A stretch of 22,595 bases of DNA from WJKR01 sp964556395 (GCA_964556395.1 CAZKVR010000013.1:1-22595); one strand, 5' to 3'. Positions 12,575 through 19,702 are shown, numbered from the stretch's first letter. A program made the numbers and translations. Notes: generated by a model not told the origin, from the letters alone.

Positions 12575-14250
12575 AGGTCACGATCGACGGGCAGGAACGG
12601 GAAGTGGATGGCGACGAGACCATCCTGCACATCTGCGAAGGTATGGGCATCACCGTCCCGACGCTGTGCTATCACAAGAGCCTGTTCCCCGAAGCCAGGT
12701 GTCGCATGTGCCTGGTCGACATGGACGGCAAGCTCGTGACGGCTTGCAGCACGAAGCCTCGCGACGGGGCTGTCATCCAGACGCGGACGCAGCACGTGCT
12801 GGACGCCCGCAAGCGGAACCTGGAGTTGATGAAGCCGAACGCTCCTTCCTGCGGGTTGGATGACGACTACGAGATCTGCAAGATCTACAAGGAGGTCGGG
12901 TTGGACGAGAGCCGTTTCCAGAACATCAAGGACTACAAGCCGGACCTCGGAGCCGCGGTCGTGAGGGATAACAACAAGTGCATCAACTGCGGTCGTTGCG
13001 TCCAGACGTGCGCGGACATCCAGAACGTGTACGCCATCGACTTCAGCGGCCGGGCGCACAGCGAGCACGTCACGCCGTACGGGGAGAAGCGGTTGTCGGA
13101 GGTGTCGTGCATCAAGTGCGGACAGTGCATCATGAACTGTCCGGTCGGGGCGATCCATGAGCGGTGGCACATCGACGAGGTCCAGGCGGCTTTGGACAAT
13201 CCTAAGAAGCACGTCGTGGCTCAGACCGCGCCTTCCATCAGGGCTGCTCTCGGGGAGTTGTTCGGCATGCCTGCCGGGACCCTGGTGACTGGGAAGATGG
13301 TGTCTTCTCTCAGGAGGTGCGGGTTCGACAAGGTGTTCGACGTCAATTTAGGAGCGGATATCACGATCATGGAGGAAGCCTCGGAGTTCTTGAGGCGTTA
13401 CAAGGAGGGCGGCGCGTTCCCGATGATAACCACTTGTTGTCCGGGTTGGATACTGATGATGGAGCACCAGCACCACGACTTGGTGCCTCATATGAGCACG
13501 TGCAAGAGCCCTCATGAGATGCTCGGCATGCTGATCAAGACGTACTACGCTGAGAAGGAGGGTTTGGACCCTGAGGACGTCGTGGTGGTGAGCATCATGC
13601 CGTGCACTGCTAAGAAGTTCGAGAGCACCAGGCCTGAGTTGGAGAGCGCGGTCGATTACGTCTTGACGACGCGTGAGTTGGGACGGTTGGTGAAGCGTAA
13701 CAAGATCGACTTCAAGTCGTTGGAGGACGAGGAGTTCGACCCAGCCTTAGGTATCGCGACCGGCGCGGCGACGATCTTCGGCGCGGCCGGCGGCGTGATG
13801 GAGGCGGCTCTTCGTACGGCTTACGAGTTCGCCACCGGCGAGGGTGTCGAGAAGCTCGAGTTCGACCAGATAAGGGGTGCCGAGGGTATCAAGGAGGGTT
13901 CCATCGTGATTGATGGTACTGAGATCAAGTTCGCTTGCGCTAATGGCGGCGCTAACATCAAGGAGTTGTTGGCGCGTAAGGACGAGTATCATTTCATCGA
14001 GATGATGGCGTGCCCGGGCGGGTGCATCGGCGGCGGGGGTCAACCGATCTACAAGAACCCCGAGGTCTTGACGAGACGTCGCGAGGCGTTGTATCAGGAT
14101 GATGCGGGGTTGCCGTTGCGGAAGAGTCATGAGAACCCTGTGGTGAAGAGGCTGTACGAGGAGTATTTGGGGGCTCCTTTGAGCGAGAAGGCTGAAAAGC
14201 TCTTGCACACGTCGTACACGTTGAGGGATCCGTTCGACCGCAACGTATAA
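12571..14250 (+). CDS. hydA: [FeFe] hydrogenase catalytic subunit
   Basis: 559 residues. It reduces protons to H2, or the reverse, at the H-cluster. N-terminal [2Fe-2S] domain: C33, C44, C47, C59. The next cluster site is degenerate (N90, C94, D97, C103 in place of H, C, C, C). Two [4Fe-4S] ferredoxin motifs are intact: CINCGRCVQTC (137-147) and CIKCGQCIMNC (180-190). H-cluster signatures are all present: L1 TTCCPGW (proton-relay C289, ligand C290), L2 MPCTAKKFE (C345) and L3 EMMACPGGCIGGGGQP (C481, C485). The start is set by homology and the ATGA overlap with hydB, with GGGGG just upstream; the frame is open further back, but only as antisense-like sequence. HydA with HydB and HydC forms an NADH-dependent, possibly electron-bifurcating, cytoplasmic enzyme. 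Maturases hydEFG are not in the window. Confidence 0.97.
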   Translation: MKVTIDGQEREVDGDETILHICEGMGITVPTLCYHKSLFPEARCRMCLVDMDGKLVTACSTKPRDGAVIQTRTQHVLDARKRNLELMKPNAPSCGLDDDYEICKIYKEVGLDESRFQNIKDYKPDLGAAVVRDNNKCINCGRCVQTCADIQNVYAIDFSGRAHSEHVTPYGEKRLSEVSCIKCGQCIMNCPVGAIHERWHIDEVQAALDNPKKHVVAQTAPSIRAALGELFGMPAGTLVTGKMVSSLRRCGFDKVFDVNLGADITIMEEASEFLRRYKEGGAFPMITTCCPGWILMMEHQHHDLVPHMSTCKSPHEMLGMLIKTYYAEKEGLDPEDVVVVSIMPCTAKKFESTRPELESAVDYVLTTRELGRLVKRNKIDFKSLEDEEFDPALGIATGAATIFGAAGGVMEAALRTAYEFATGEGVEKLEFDQIRGAEGIKEGSIVIDGTEIKFACANGGANIKELLARKDEYHFIEMMACPGGCIGGGGQPIYKNPEVLTRRREALYQDDAGLPLRKSHENPVVKRLYEEYLGAPLSEKAEKLLHTSYTLRDPFDRNV

Positions 14251-14256
14251 AAATAG
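14245..14256 (+). promoter_or_regulatory. TATA box for the dehydrogenase gene, overlapping the hydA stop
   Basis: gtataaaaatag contains the hydA stop codon TAA (14248-14250). Transcription would start near 14276. A tgagg Shine-Dalgarno at 14277-14281 lies 9 nt before the ATG at 14291. The dehydrogenase can thus be expressed separately from hydCBA. Confidence 0.55.
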
Positions 14257-14290
14257 CTTCATACAATGATTTTCTTTGAGGCTGATAGCC

Positions 14291-15289
14291 ATGAAGATAG
14301 CAGTGTTCGAGTACAAGCCGCGCGACAAGCGGTTCTTCAACAAGGAGTGCAAAGGGGACGACGTCACGTACGAGGCTGAGCCGTTGACGGAAAGAAACGC
14401 GGCAGAGTACAAGGACGTCGAGGTGGCGTGCACGTTCATCTCATCCAAGGTCACGAAGAAAGTGTTGGAGTCGATGCCGAAGCTCAAGCTCGTCGTGACG
14501 CGTAGCACGGGGTACGACCATATCGCGTTGAAAGAGGCTAAGAAGCGTGGCGTGACGGTGTGCAACATCCCACGCTACGGTTCGAACACGGTGGCGGAGC
14601 ACACGTTCGCCCTCATCCTGAACCTTTCCCGGAACGTGCACAAGTCGTACGTCCGGGCGCAGGAGGAGAACTACCAGGTGGAGGACCTGACGGGGTTCGA
14701 CCTCAAGGACAAGTGGCTCGGCGTCATCGGCGTCGGCCGTATCGGGCAGCACGTCATCAAGATCGCAAAGGGGTTCGGCATGCACGTCGTGGCGTACGAC
14801 CAGTACCGCGACGAGTTCCTCGCAGACCTGTTGCACTTCACCTACGCTGATTCTGTGGAGGATGTTGTTAGGAAGGCTGACATCATCACGCTGCACGTCC
14901 CGTCCACGCCGGCGACGAGACACCTGGCGGATAAGGAGTTGTTGTCGAAGGCTAAGAAGAGTTCGTTGCTCATCAACACGTCACGCGGCGACGTCGTCGA
15001 CACGGATGCTTTGTACGAGGCTTTGAAGAGCGGCCGGCTCGGTGGCGCGGGGCTGGACGTCGTGGAGGGCGAGCAGCTCGTCAAGGAGGACCGGGCGTTG
15101 ATGCAGATCCACGATCAGGAGAAGGTGCGGCGGTTGTTGGAGAACAAGGAGATCCTCAAGATGGACAACGTGGTGTTCACGCCTCACAACGCGTTCAACA
15201 GCAAGGAGGCGTTGCACCGCATCCTGGACATCACGAAGGAGAATGTGGAGGCTTACAAGCGTGGCGAGCCTCAGAACGTGGTGAACTAG
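14291..15289 (+). CDS. D-2-hydroxyacid dehydrogenase, probably D-lactate dehydrogenase
   Basis: 332 residues. It interconverts a 2-oxoacid (probably pyruvate) and its D-2-hydroxyacid with NAD(H). The NAD-binding loop is GVIGVGRIGQHV (G-x-G-x-x-G). The catalytic triad is seen as Arg in INTSRGDVVD, Glu in GLDVVEGE and His in FTPHNAFNS. The N-terminal substrate domain contains VVTRSTGYDHIAL, typical of the LdhA-like group. I use the ATG at 14291 (Shine-Dalgarno tgagg 9 nt before) rather than an in-frame TTG at 14276. Next to an NADH-linked hydrogenase it provides a second way to reoxidise NADH. Leu is often TTG here, as in hydA. It could also act on other 2-oxoacids such as aromatic pyruvates. 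Confidence 0.85.
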   Translation: MKIAVFEYKPRDKRFFNKECKGDDVTYEAEPLTERNAAEYKDVEVACTFISSKVTKKVLESMPKLKLVVTRSTGYDHIALKEAKKRGVTVCNIPRYGSNTVAEHTFALILNLSRNVHKSYVRAQEENYQVEDLTGFDLKDKWLGVIGVGRIGQHVIKIAKGFGMHVVAYDQYRDEFLADLLHFTYADSVEDVVRKADIITLHVPSTPATRHLADKELLSKAKKSSLLINTSRGDVVDTDALYEALKSGRLGGAGLDVVEGEQLVKEDRALMQIHDQEKVRRLLENKEILKMDNVVFTPHNAFNSKEALHRILDITKENVEAYKRGEPQNVVN

Positions 15290-15297
15290 AAAGACAA

Positions 15298-16035
15298 TTA
15301 ATCTGGACTCGTCCGGGACCACATGGTCTCGAAAAGAGTGCGAAAGAACCTCGCTATAGTTTCCTCTTTTATGAGTACCGCTAGCATCTCTCCCTGCATC
15401 AAGGTCAAGATAGCCACGTTCCCGCTGTATATCAAGGCTTCCGCATCCACGTCTCCTAGCCCTTCAGCCACGCGTATCTCGCGATTCTGTTCTTGATCAA
15501 ACTTCTTGATGGAAGCGGTGACAGGACTCGGCTCGGCAAGGTAACGACATTTGATACCTCTCTCGTATCTCCTTTTCGTAAACGATTTCGAGTAGATTGG
15601 AAAAACATCCCTGAATTTTTTGTTGTTGCCTATCACCATGTACTCTTCGCCTGCCGTTTCGAGCAAGTCTTTCAGAATAGTCTTCACCCCTTCCTTCCCT
15701 TCGTAGAACTCTACGAGAGGTTTCTTGACTACACTCTTCTCCAGGGCGAGGAGTTCTGGAAGAACTGCTTTGAGCCGCTCCTCTCGTTCTCTCATGAGAT
15801 CTAGGAGTAAATGGGGACTCGCGACTTCAAAATGGCTTCTGTTCTTGTGAGTAACCGAACTCGCCACCCCTTTGGTAATGAAGCCCCGCAATATTTCGTA
15901 GGTGGTCGTCCTCAAGAGGCCTGCCCGTCGAGCCACAGCTTGTGCAGGAGCACTTCCTAATTCAAGTGCGGCGATGTACACCCTCACTTCGTTATCAGTA
16001 AATCCAAATTCCCGTAGCGCCTGATGACGTCCCAT
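15298..16035 (-). CDS. TrmB-family transcriptional regulator
   Basis: 245 residues. The N-terminal winged helix (about 1-75) has LREFGFTDNEVRVYIAALEL, the hallmark start of TrmB regulators, then AQAVARRAGLLRTTTYEIL as the recognition segment. A coiled coil follows (about 78-105, LMREREERLKAVLPELLALE). The C-terminal sensor region has GNNKKFRDVFPIYSKSF and ends in an effector-like beta domain. TrmB proteins in archaea sense sugars and control sugar transport, glycolysis and gluconeogenesis. The ATG at 16035 has a TATA box centred 26 bp upstream; an in-frame TTG lies one codon earlier. It converges on the dehydrogenase gene 8 bp away and diverges from the Lrp-like gene, so it could regulate either side. 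Confidence 0.88.
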   Translation of the reverse strand: MGRHQALREFGFTDNEVRVYIAALELGSAPAQAVARRAGLLRTTTYEILRGFITKGVASSVTHKNRSHFEVASPHLLLDLMREREERLKAVLPELLALEKSVVKKPLVEFYEGKEGVKTILKDLLETAGEEYMVIGNNKKFRDVFPIYSKSFTKRRYERGIKCRYLAEPSPVTASIKKFDQEQNREIRVAEGLGDVDAEALIYSGNVAILTLMQGEMLAVLIKEETIARFFRTLFETMWSRTSPD

Positions 16036-16054
16036 CAATCATTTCCGATACTAT

Positions 16055-16066
16055 CTATTTAAAAAG
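16055..16066 (-). promoter_or_regulatory. TATA box for the TrmB gene
   Basis: On the minus strand the sequence reads ctttttaaatag, centred 26 bp before the ATG at 16035. Confidence 0.6.
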
Positions 16067-16079
16067 ATTCTCATTTAGT

Positions 16080-16092
16080 GTCAATTAATGAC
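16080..16092. promoter_or_regulatory. Candidate operator between the trmB and lrp genes
   Basis: GTCA-attaa-TGAC is a short inverted repeat lying between the two divergent TATA boxes. A regulator bound here could affect both promoters. The arms are only 4 bp, so chance is not excluded. Confidence 0.25.
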
Positions 16093-16100
16093 GACAAATC

Positions 16101-16110
16101 ATTATATATT
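16101..16110 (+). promoter_or_regulatory. TATA box for the Lrp-like gene
   Basis: attatatatt is about 34 bp before the ATG at 16140, giving a leader of roughly 8 nt. Confidence 0.55.
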
Positions 16111-16139
16111 TTTCTTTCCATGAATGACCATAGATACAA

Positions 16140-16598
16140 ATGAAACCGAAAGACCTCCACCTCCTCAGTTGTCTCCGCAAGAACGGAAGAGAAACAATAA
16201 CCAACCTGAGCAAAGAGACCCATATACCCATCAGCACCATATTCGACAAACTCAAGACGTACCAAGACTCCCTCATCCAGAAAGTCACGTGTCTCATCGA
16301 TACCAAGAAGCTCGGCTACGACCTGAAAGTGCAACTGTTCTTCAAAGTGAGGCCGGACGAGAAAGAAGAGTTCAAATCATTCTTGAAAGGAAACCCCCAT
16401 ACCAACACCCTCTACTCCATCAACAATAATTACGATTTCTTCGTAGAAGCGATCTTTCGAAACACTTCAGACCTGAACGAGTTCTACAAAGAGACAGAAA
16501 AGTTCGCTATCGAGCAACGCCAGGAACACTTCGTGCTCGAAGAAGTGACGAAAGAAAGATTCCTCTCGATGAAAGAATGCCTGCCTACGACCTCATGA
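16140..16598 (+). CDS. Lrp/AsnC-family transcriptional regulator
   Basis: 152 residues. The N-terminal HTH (about 1-45) reads DLHLLSCLRKNGRETITNLS then KETHIPISTIFDKLKTYQDS, the usual start-helix and recognition layout of Lrp/AsnC proteins. The C-terminal half (about 60-150) has the alternating beta-alpha-beta pattern of the RAM ligand and oligomerisation domain, with NNYDFFVEAIFRNTSDLNEF in the place of the usual G-x-Y-D segment. Such regulators respond to amino acids or to energy status. It is divergent from trmB with a 104-bp shared promoter region. Its 3' end overlaps the convergent PQ-loop gene by 6 bp. Confidence 0.85.
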   Translation: MKPKDLHLLSCLRKNGRETITNLSKETHIPISTIFDKLKTYQDSLIQKVTCLIDTKKLGYDLKVQLFFKVRPDEKEEFKSFLKGNPHTNTLYSINNNYDFFVEAIFRNTSDLNEFYKETEKFAIEQRQEHFVLEEVTKERFLSMKECLPTTS

Positions 16599-16895
16599 GG
16601 CAGCAGGCACCTTCTTCGCCCAAGGGACTCGTAAGCGCACACCGCGATACTTCAGCACGAGGACCGCGTAGAGGATGTAGATCGCGTTGAACGATCCCTG
16701 CCCTGCTATGAGCACCCATTCTTGGATGAAAATATACTTGGCGAGGACTGTCATGCCCGCGAACATGCGGACGAAACATGCCCGCAACGAGATGTCCTTG
16801 GAAGACTTCCTTTTCACCAAGTGGAACATCTGGATGACAAGTTCGGTCGTGTACGCCCCGAAGGCTATGAACGTCGCGTAGTCGATGAGCAACAT
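16593..16895 (-). CDS. Small PQ-loop/SemiSWEET-like membrane protein
   Basis: 100 residues with three hydrophobic segments (about 3-22, 43-60 and 66-83). The sequence between TM1 and TM2, QMFHLVKRKSSKDISLRACF, resembles the PQ-loop pattern (P-Q-x-x-K...KS-x-[DG]-[IL]-S-L) except that the Pro before Gln is absent. Three-TM PQ-loop proteins of this size dimerise and, as SemiSWEETs, transport sugars across the membrane. That function is inferred only. The start ATG at 16895 has a TATA-like box about 26 bp upstream. Its stop lies inside the last codons of the convergent Lrp-like gene. Confidence 0.68.
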   Translation of the reverse strand: MLLIDYATFIAFGAYTTELVIQMFHLVKRKSSKDISLRACFVRMFAGMTVLAKYIFIQEWVLIAGQGSFNAIYILYAVLVLKYRGVRLRVPWAKKVPAAS

Positions 16896-16915
16896 GCTAT
16901 GAAGTCATAAGGATG

Positions 16916-16925
16916 TTAATAAAGC
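16916..16925 (-). promoter_or_regulatory. TATA box for the PQ-loop-like gene
   Basis: On the minus strand the sequence reads gctttattaa, about 26 bp before the ATG at 16895. It lies between that gene and the stop of the frameshifted gene upstream. Confidence 0.5.
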
Positions 16926-16938
16926 ATTTACCCAACAA

Positions 16939-17153
16939 TCACCGAAGAATTTCCGAAAAATAATCTTTGAGACGAACAACAGGAATCGTCACGGCGATGC
17001 GGTCGAACTCGAGCGGAAACCGTCCACCGCGGAGGAGGTCTTCTACGAGGATGAGCCCCTTCACCCCCTCCCGACCCGGACTTTCCATTTCATACACCCC
17101 AGCTCTACGAGCACGCCTGACGAGAGGCCCGTCAGCCTTCAGAACTCATCCAT
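16939..17153 (-). pseudogene. Small unknown gene with an apparent 1-nt deletion
   Basis: A minus-strand open segment ends at TGA 16939-16941 and encodes a protein-like stretch including GVYEMESPGREGVKGLILVE and RIAVTIPVVRLKDYFSEILR. It has no start codon near its 5' end and an in-frame TGA just upstream. The ATG at 17153 (ATG GAT GAG) is one base out of frame; adding one G after codon 3 would give an uninterrupted 71-residue protein beginning MDEVLKADGP. It lies 32 bp after the proS stop and may be cotranscribed. It could be a true pseudogene, a sequencing error (an assembly gap is only ~200 bp away) or an intact shorter ORF from the ATG at 17088. I do not recognise the family. Confidence 0.5.
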
Positions 17154-17185
17154 GTTGGTTGGTCCGAGGAGTCAGACTCTCATCG

Positions 17186-18663
17186 TCAATAGTTCTTCCC
17201 GAAGATTATCCTGTACTTGGCGGGCTTGCCGCAGCGCACGCACGTCGCGCCCTTCTCAGGGGCGTCGTCGTCCATCGGCCTGCAGCGGGTGGTGCCGCCT
17301 TCGGTGTCCGCCTTGATGTGGTCTTCGCACTCCTCCTCGCCGCAGTGGTGCGTGGTGACGAACTTGNNNNNNNNNNGAACTTGCGGGCTTTCAGGAGTTG
17401 TTTGAACGCCTCGTAGTCGTCGGTGGCGGCTTTCATGTCCTCCACCTTCTGCCGGGCGGCGTCGAGGAGCTGTCGCTGCATCTGCTCGAGAGTGTCAGGG
17501 ATGGTTTTCGTGACTTGTTCGAGCTTGACCTGCTGTTTCTCGCCGTCGTGCCTGGTGACGAGCATGCACGCTTGTTGTTCGACGTCGCGCGGACCTATCT
17601 CTATGCGGATGGGTGTTCCTCGAAGCTCGTGCTCGTTGTACTTGAATCCGGGGCTGTACTCGTCGCGGTCGTCGAGCTCCGCGGCGATGCCTGCCGCTTT
17701 GAGGCGGTCGTAGAGTTTTCCGGCTTCTTCCAGGACTTGTTTGGTCGCTTCGGGCTGGGTTGATTTCGTGATGGGTATGATGACGACTTTCGTCGGAGCT
17801 ATCCTGGGAGGGAGGACGAGTCCCTTGTCGTCGCCGTGGGTCATGATGAGTCCTCCGAGGAGCCTGGTGGAGAACCCCCAGCTCGACTGCCACGGGTGGT
17901 GCTCCTCCTCGTCCGTGCCGCGGTAGGTGATGCCGAAGGCTTTCGCGAAGCCTTGTCCGAGGTTGTGGCTGGTGCCGCACTGGAGTGCTTTCCCGTCTGG
18001 CATGAATGATTCGATGGTGTAGGTGTACTTGGCGCCTGCGAAGGTCTCGCTCGCGCTCTTCAGGCCGATGACCGCGGGGACGGCGAGGAGGTCTTCTGAC
18101 AACCGGCGGTATTCTTCAATCATCTGTCGTACGTGCTCGTCGCACTCCTGTTCCGTGGCGAAGGCGCAGTGTCCTTCCTGCCAGAGGAACTCTCTCGAGC
18201 GCAGGAATAGCTTGACGTCCTTGACCTCCCAGCGGACGACGTTGCACCACTGGTTGATGAGGAGTGGCAGGTCTCGGTGTGATCGTATCCATCGGCTGTA
18301 GGAGTCGTACATGACGGTTTCCGATGTGGGCCTGATGGCGAGTCGTTCCTCCTGGTCGTCCTTGCGTTCCACCCACGCGACTTCTGGTGCGAATCCTTCG
18401 ACGTGGTCTGATTCCTTCTTGAAGAAGCTCTCCGGGATGAAGAGTGGGAAGTAGGCGTTCTTGACCCCTAATTTCTTGAGGCGGTCGTTGAAGTAGTCCA
18501 TGACGCCTTGCCAGAGGGCGTAGCCGAGCGGCCTGATGACGGCGCATCCGCGGACTGCCGAGTAGTCTGCGAGCTCGCTCTTGAGGATGACCTGGTTGTA
18601 CCACTCGGGCATGTCCTCGTGCTTCTTGACGGTGAGTCCCTTGGTGTTCTTCTTCCCTGCCAT
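17186..18663 (-). CDS. proS: Prolyl-tRNA synthetase, archaeal type, crossed by a scaffold gap
   Basis: Class II synthetase that charges tRNA-Pro. Motif 1 region: AVIRPLGYALWQGVMDYF. Motif 2: RPTSETVMYDSYSRWI, with NQWCNVVRWE. Motif 3: GGLIMTHGDDKGLVLPPRIA. The anticodon-binding domain follows (KVVIIPITKST). After the 10-N gap at 17367-17376 the proper frame encodes the zinc-binding tail CGEEECEDHI, TRCRPMDDD and CVRCGKPAKYRIIFGKNY, ending at TGA 17186-17188. The bases flanking the Ns are the same 7-mer (gaacttg); collapsing Ns plus one copy gives 1461 nt, an intact 486-residue ProS. Without that, the frame is broken. A TATA box overlaps the stop of the HEPN gene upstream. Confidence 0.96.
17367..17376. 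other. Assembly gap (10 N)
   Basis: Ten ambiguous bases inside proS, flanked on both sides by gaacttg (17360-17366 and 17377-17383). The Ns look like an arbitrary scaffold spacer between two contig ends that in fact overlap by 7 bp. Confidence 0.95.
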
Positions 18664-18688
18664 GGTGAGGCTTTAGAACGGGACGTGG

Positions 18689-18698
18689 TTTATATAGG
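18689..18698 (-). promoter_or_regulatory. TATA box for proS
   Basis: On the minus strand the sequence reads cctatataaa, about 30 bp before the ATG at 18663. It overlaps the stop codon of the HEPN gene (18690-18692), so proS can be transcribed independently of the toxin-antitoxin pair. Confidence 0.6.
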
Positions 18699-19121
18699 TT
18701 GTTGCTCTGGCGAGGGGTCGAGGGTTGTGAGGAGTGCTTTGCAGTCGTCGATGGCTTGTTCCGCCACGGTTGGTTCCATCGCTTTGCCGTAGTATTGTAG
18801 CTTGTTGCGCTTCTGCCGGCAGTCGTCGAACGTCCTGGCCAGTCGCGGCTCGTTCTCGACGTCCCGGAGGTAGTGCGCGAGGCAGAGGTGGTTGCGCACC
18901 TTGAGGCCTTTCTCCGCGAGGTTGGCGTGGAGGTGTTCGAGGACTGATGTGTAGTAGCCTTCGAAGAGGTAGTTGGCGTTCTCGGCCGTGATGGTGTGGG
19001 TGTCGAGGAATCGTCTGCGGCCGTCGGCGGTCTTCCGGAGCGACGCCGCTCTTTTCGGGTCGGGTGTGACTGTCGTGGCGGTGTCGTTCTCTTCGCACTC
19101 GTTCCAGTCCGCTTCGTTCAT
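18690..19121 (-). CDS. HEPN-domain protein (HepT-type toxin partner), copy 2
   Basis: 143 residues, helical, clearly related to the HEPN protein at 10528-10959 (VTPDPKRAASLR, then a helical core, then KRNKLQYYGKA). As in copy 1, the HEPN R-x4-6-H site reads RN-x3-YYG with Tyr where His is expected. It is translationally coupled to the HTH-MNT gene (4-bp overlap, 19118-19121), with a gaggtg Shine-Dalgarno just upstream. The role is probably the effector of an MNT/HEPN toxin-antitoxin pair. Its coding strand is GC-richer and less A-rich than copy 1, so the two copies are not a recent local duplication. Confidence 0.82.
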   Translation of the reverse strand: MNEADWNECEENDTATTVTPDPKRAASLRKTADGRRRFLDTHTITAENANYLFEGYYTSVLEHLHANLAEKGLKVRNHLCLAHYLRDVENEPRLARTFDDCRQKRNKLQYYGKAMEPTVAEQAIDDCKALLTTLDPSPEQQPI

Positions 19122-19642
19122 GTGAACACCTCGACGTGGCCGTTGAGGACTGTGCCGTTGATGATGTTGTCCTTGAGCTCGTCGTTCTTGATGTCTTCTA
19201 GCCGCTTGCTGATGTGTGGTTGGATGCTCCTCTCGAGTTTCTTCTCGTAGGCTTCGAGTTTCGGCTTCTTCTTCGAGGGTGTCTGGATGTAGAGGTCGAC
19301 GTCGCTGTCCTCGGTGTCTTCCCCCTTGTCGTAGCTGCCGAAGAGTATGATGGAGGGGTTGTCGAGCTCTTCGATGAGGTGTCTGAGGAGTCCGCTCTCG
19401 TGGATTATCCGGAGGTTGTGGAGCCGTTTCTCCTTCTTGTACGCCTCGTTGGCGCGGGCGGCGCTGTAGAGCGTGACGCCTCCGATTTCTTGTTGTTTGA
19501 GTATTCCTTCTTGTTCTAGCCTCTTGACGTGCCGTATGACTGAAGGTAGTGAGATGCCTGTTTCCCGTTCTACCTGCCTGACCCTGAGCTTTGCGGTGGG
19601 GTTTTGCAGGAAGTGTTCCATGATGCGTCGTCCGACAACCAT
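19118..19642 (-). CDS. HTH-fused MNT nucleotidyltransferase (MntA-type antitoxin), copy 2
   Basis: 174 residues. A winged HTH at about 18-62 (KLRVRQVERETGISLPSVIR, then a wing in GGVTLYSAAR) precedes an MNT domain. GSYDKGEDTEDSDVD fits GSX10DXD (G102-S103, D114, D116). The C-terminal part, NDELKDNIINGTVLNGHVEV, aligns with KDNILNGITLAGAVRL in copy 1. As an MNT antitoxin it would modify or shield the HEPN partner and, through its HTH, bind its own promoter; a cluster of TGATA/TATCA half-sites lies directly upstream. The downstream HEPN gene overlaps its stop by 4 bp. Confidence 0.88.
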   Translation of the reverse strand: MVVGRRIMEHFLQNPTAKLRVRQVERETGISLPSVIRHVKRLEQEGILKQQEIGGVTLYSAARANEAYKKEKRLHNLRIIHESGLLRHLIEELDNPSIILFGSYDKGEDTEDSDVDLYIQTPSKKKPKLEAYEKKLERSIQPHISKRLEDIKNDELKDNIINGTVLNGHVEVFT

Positions 19643-19644
19643 AT

Positions 19645-19702
19645 TGATAACTAAAAATATCAGTTGATATTAATATTTATCGATTGATACGTTCATGTAT
19701 CA
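19645..19702. promoter_or_regulatory. Cluster of TGATA/TATCA half-sites (candidate operator array) upstream of MNT copy 2
   Basis: Within 58 bp there are TGATA (19645-19649), the palindrome ATATCA-gt-TGATAT (19657-19670), TATCG (19678-19682, one mismatch) and TGATAC-gttcat-GTATCA (19685-19702). Both palindromes have perfect 6-bp arms. The array covers the promoter region of the minus-strand HTH-MNT gene (start 19642), including an A+T-rich stretch near 19665-19677 that fits a TATA box. The likeliest binder is the encoded HTH. Confidence 0.6.

Noticed and set aside
11447..15289. TTG-rich Leu codons as proof of recent horizontal transfer of hydCBA and the dehydrogenase
   Set aside because: The same G+T-rich bias on the + strand extends over neighbouring genes of either orientation, so strand skew explains it without transfer.
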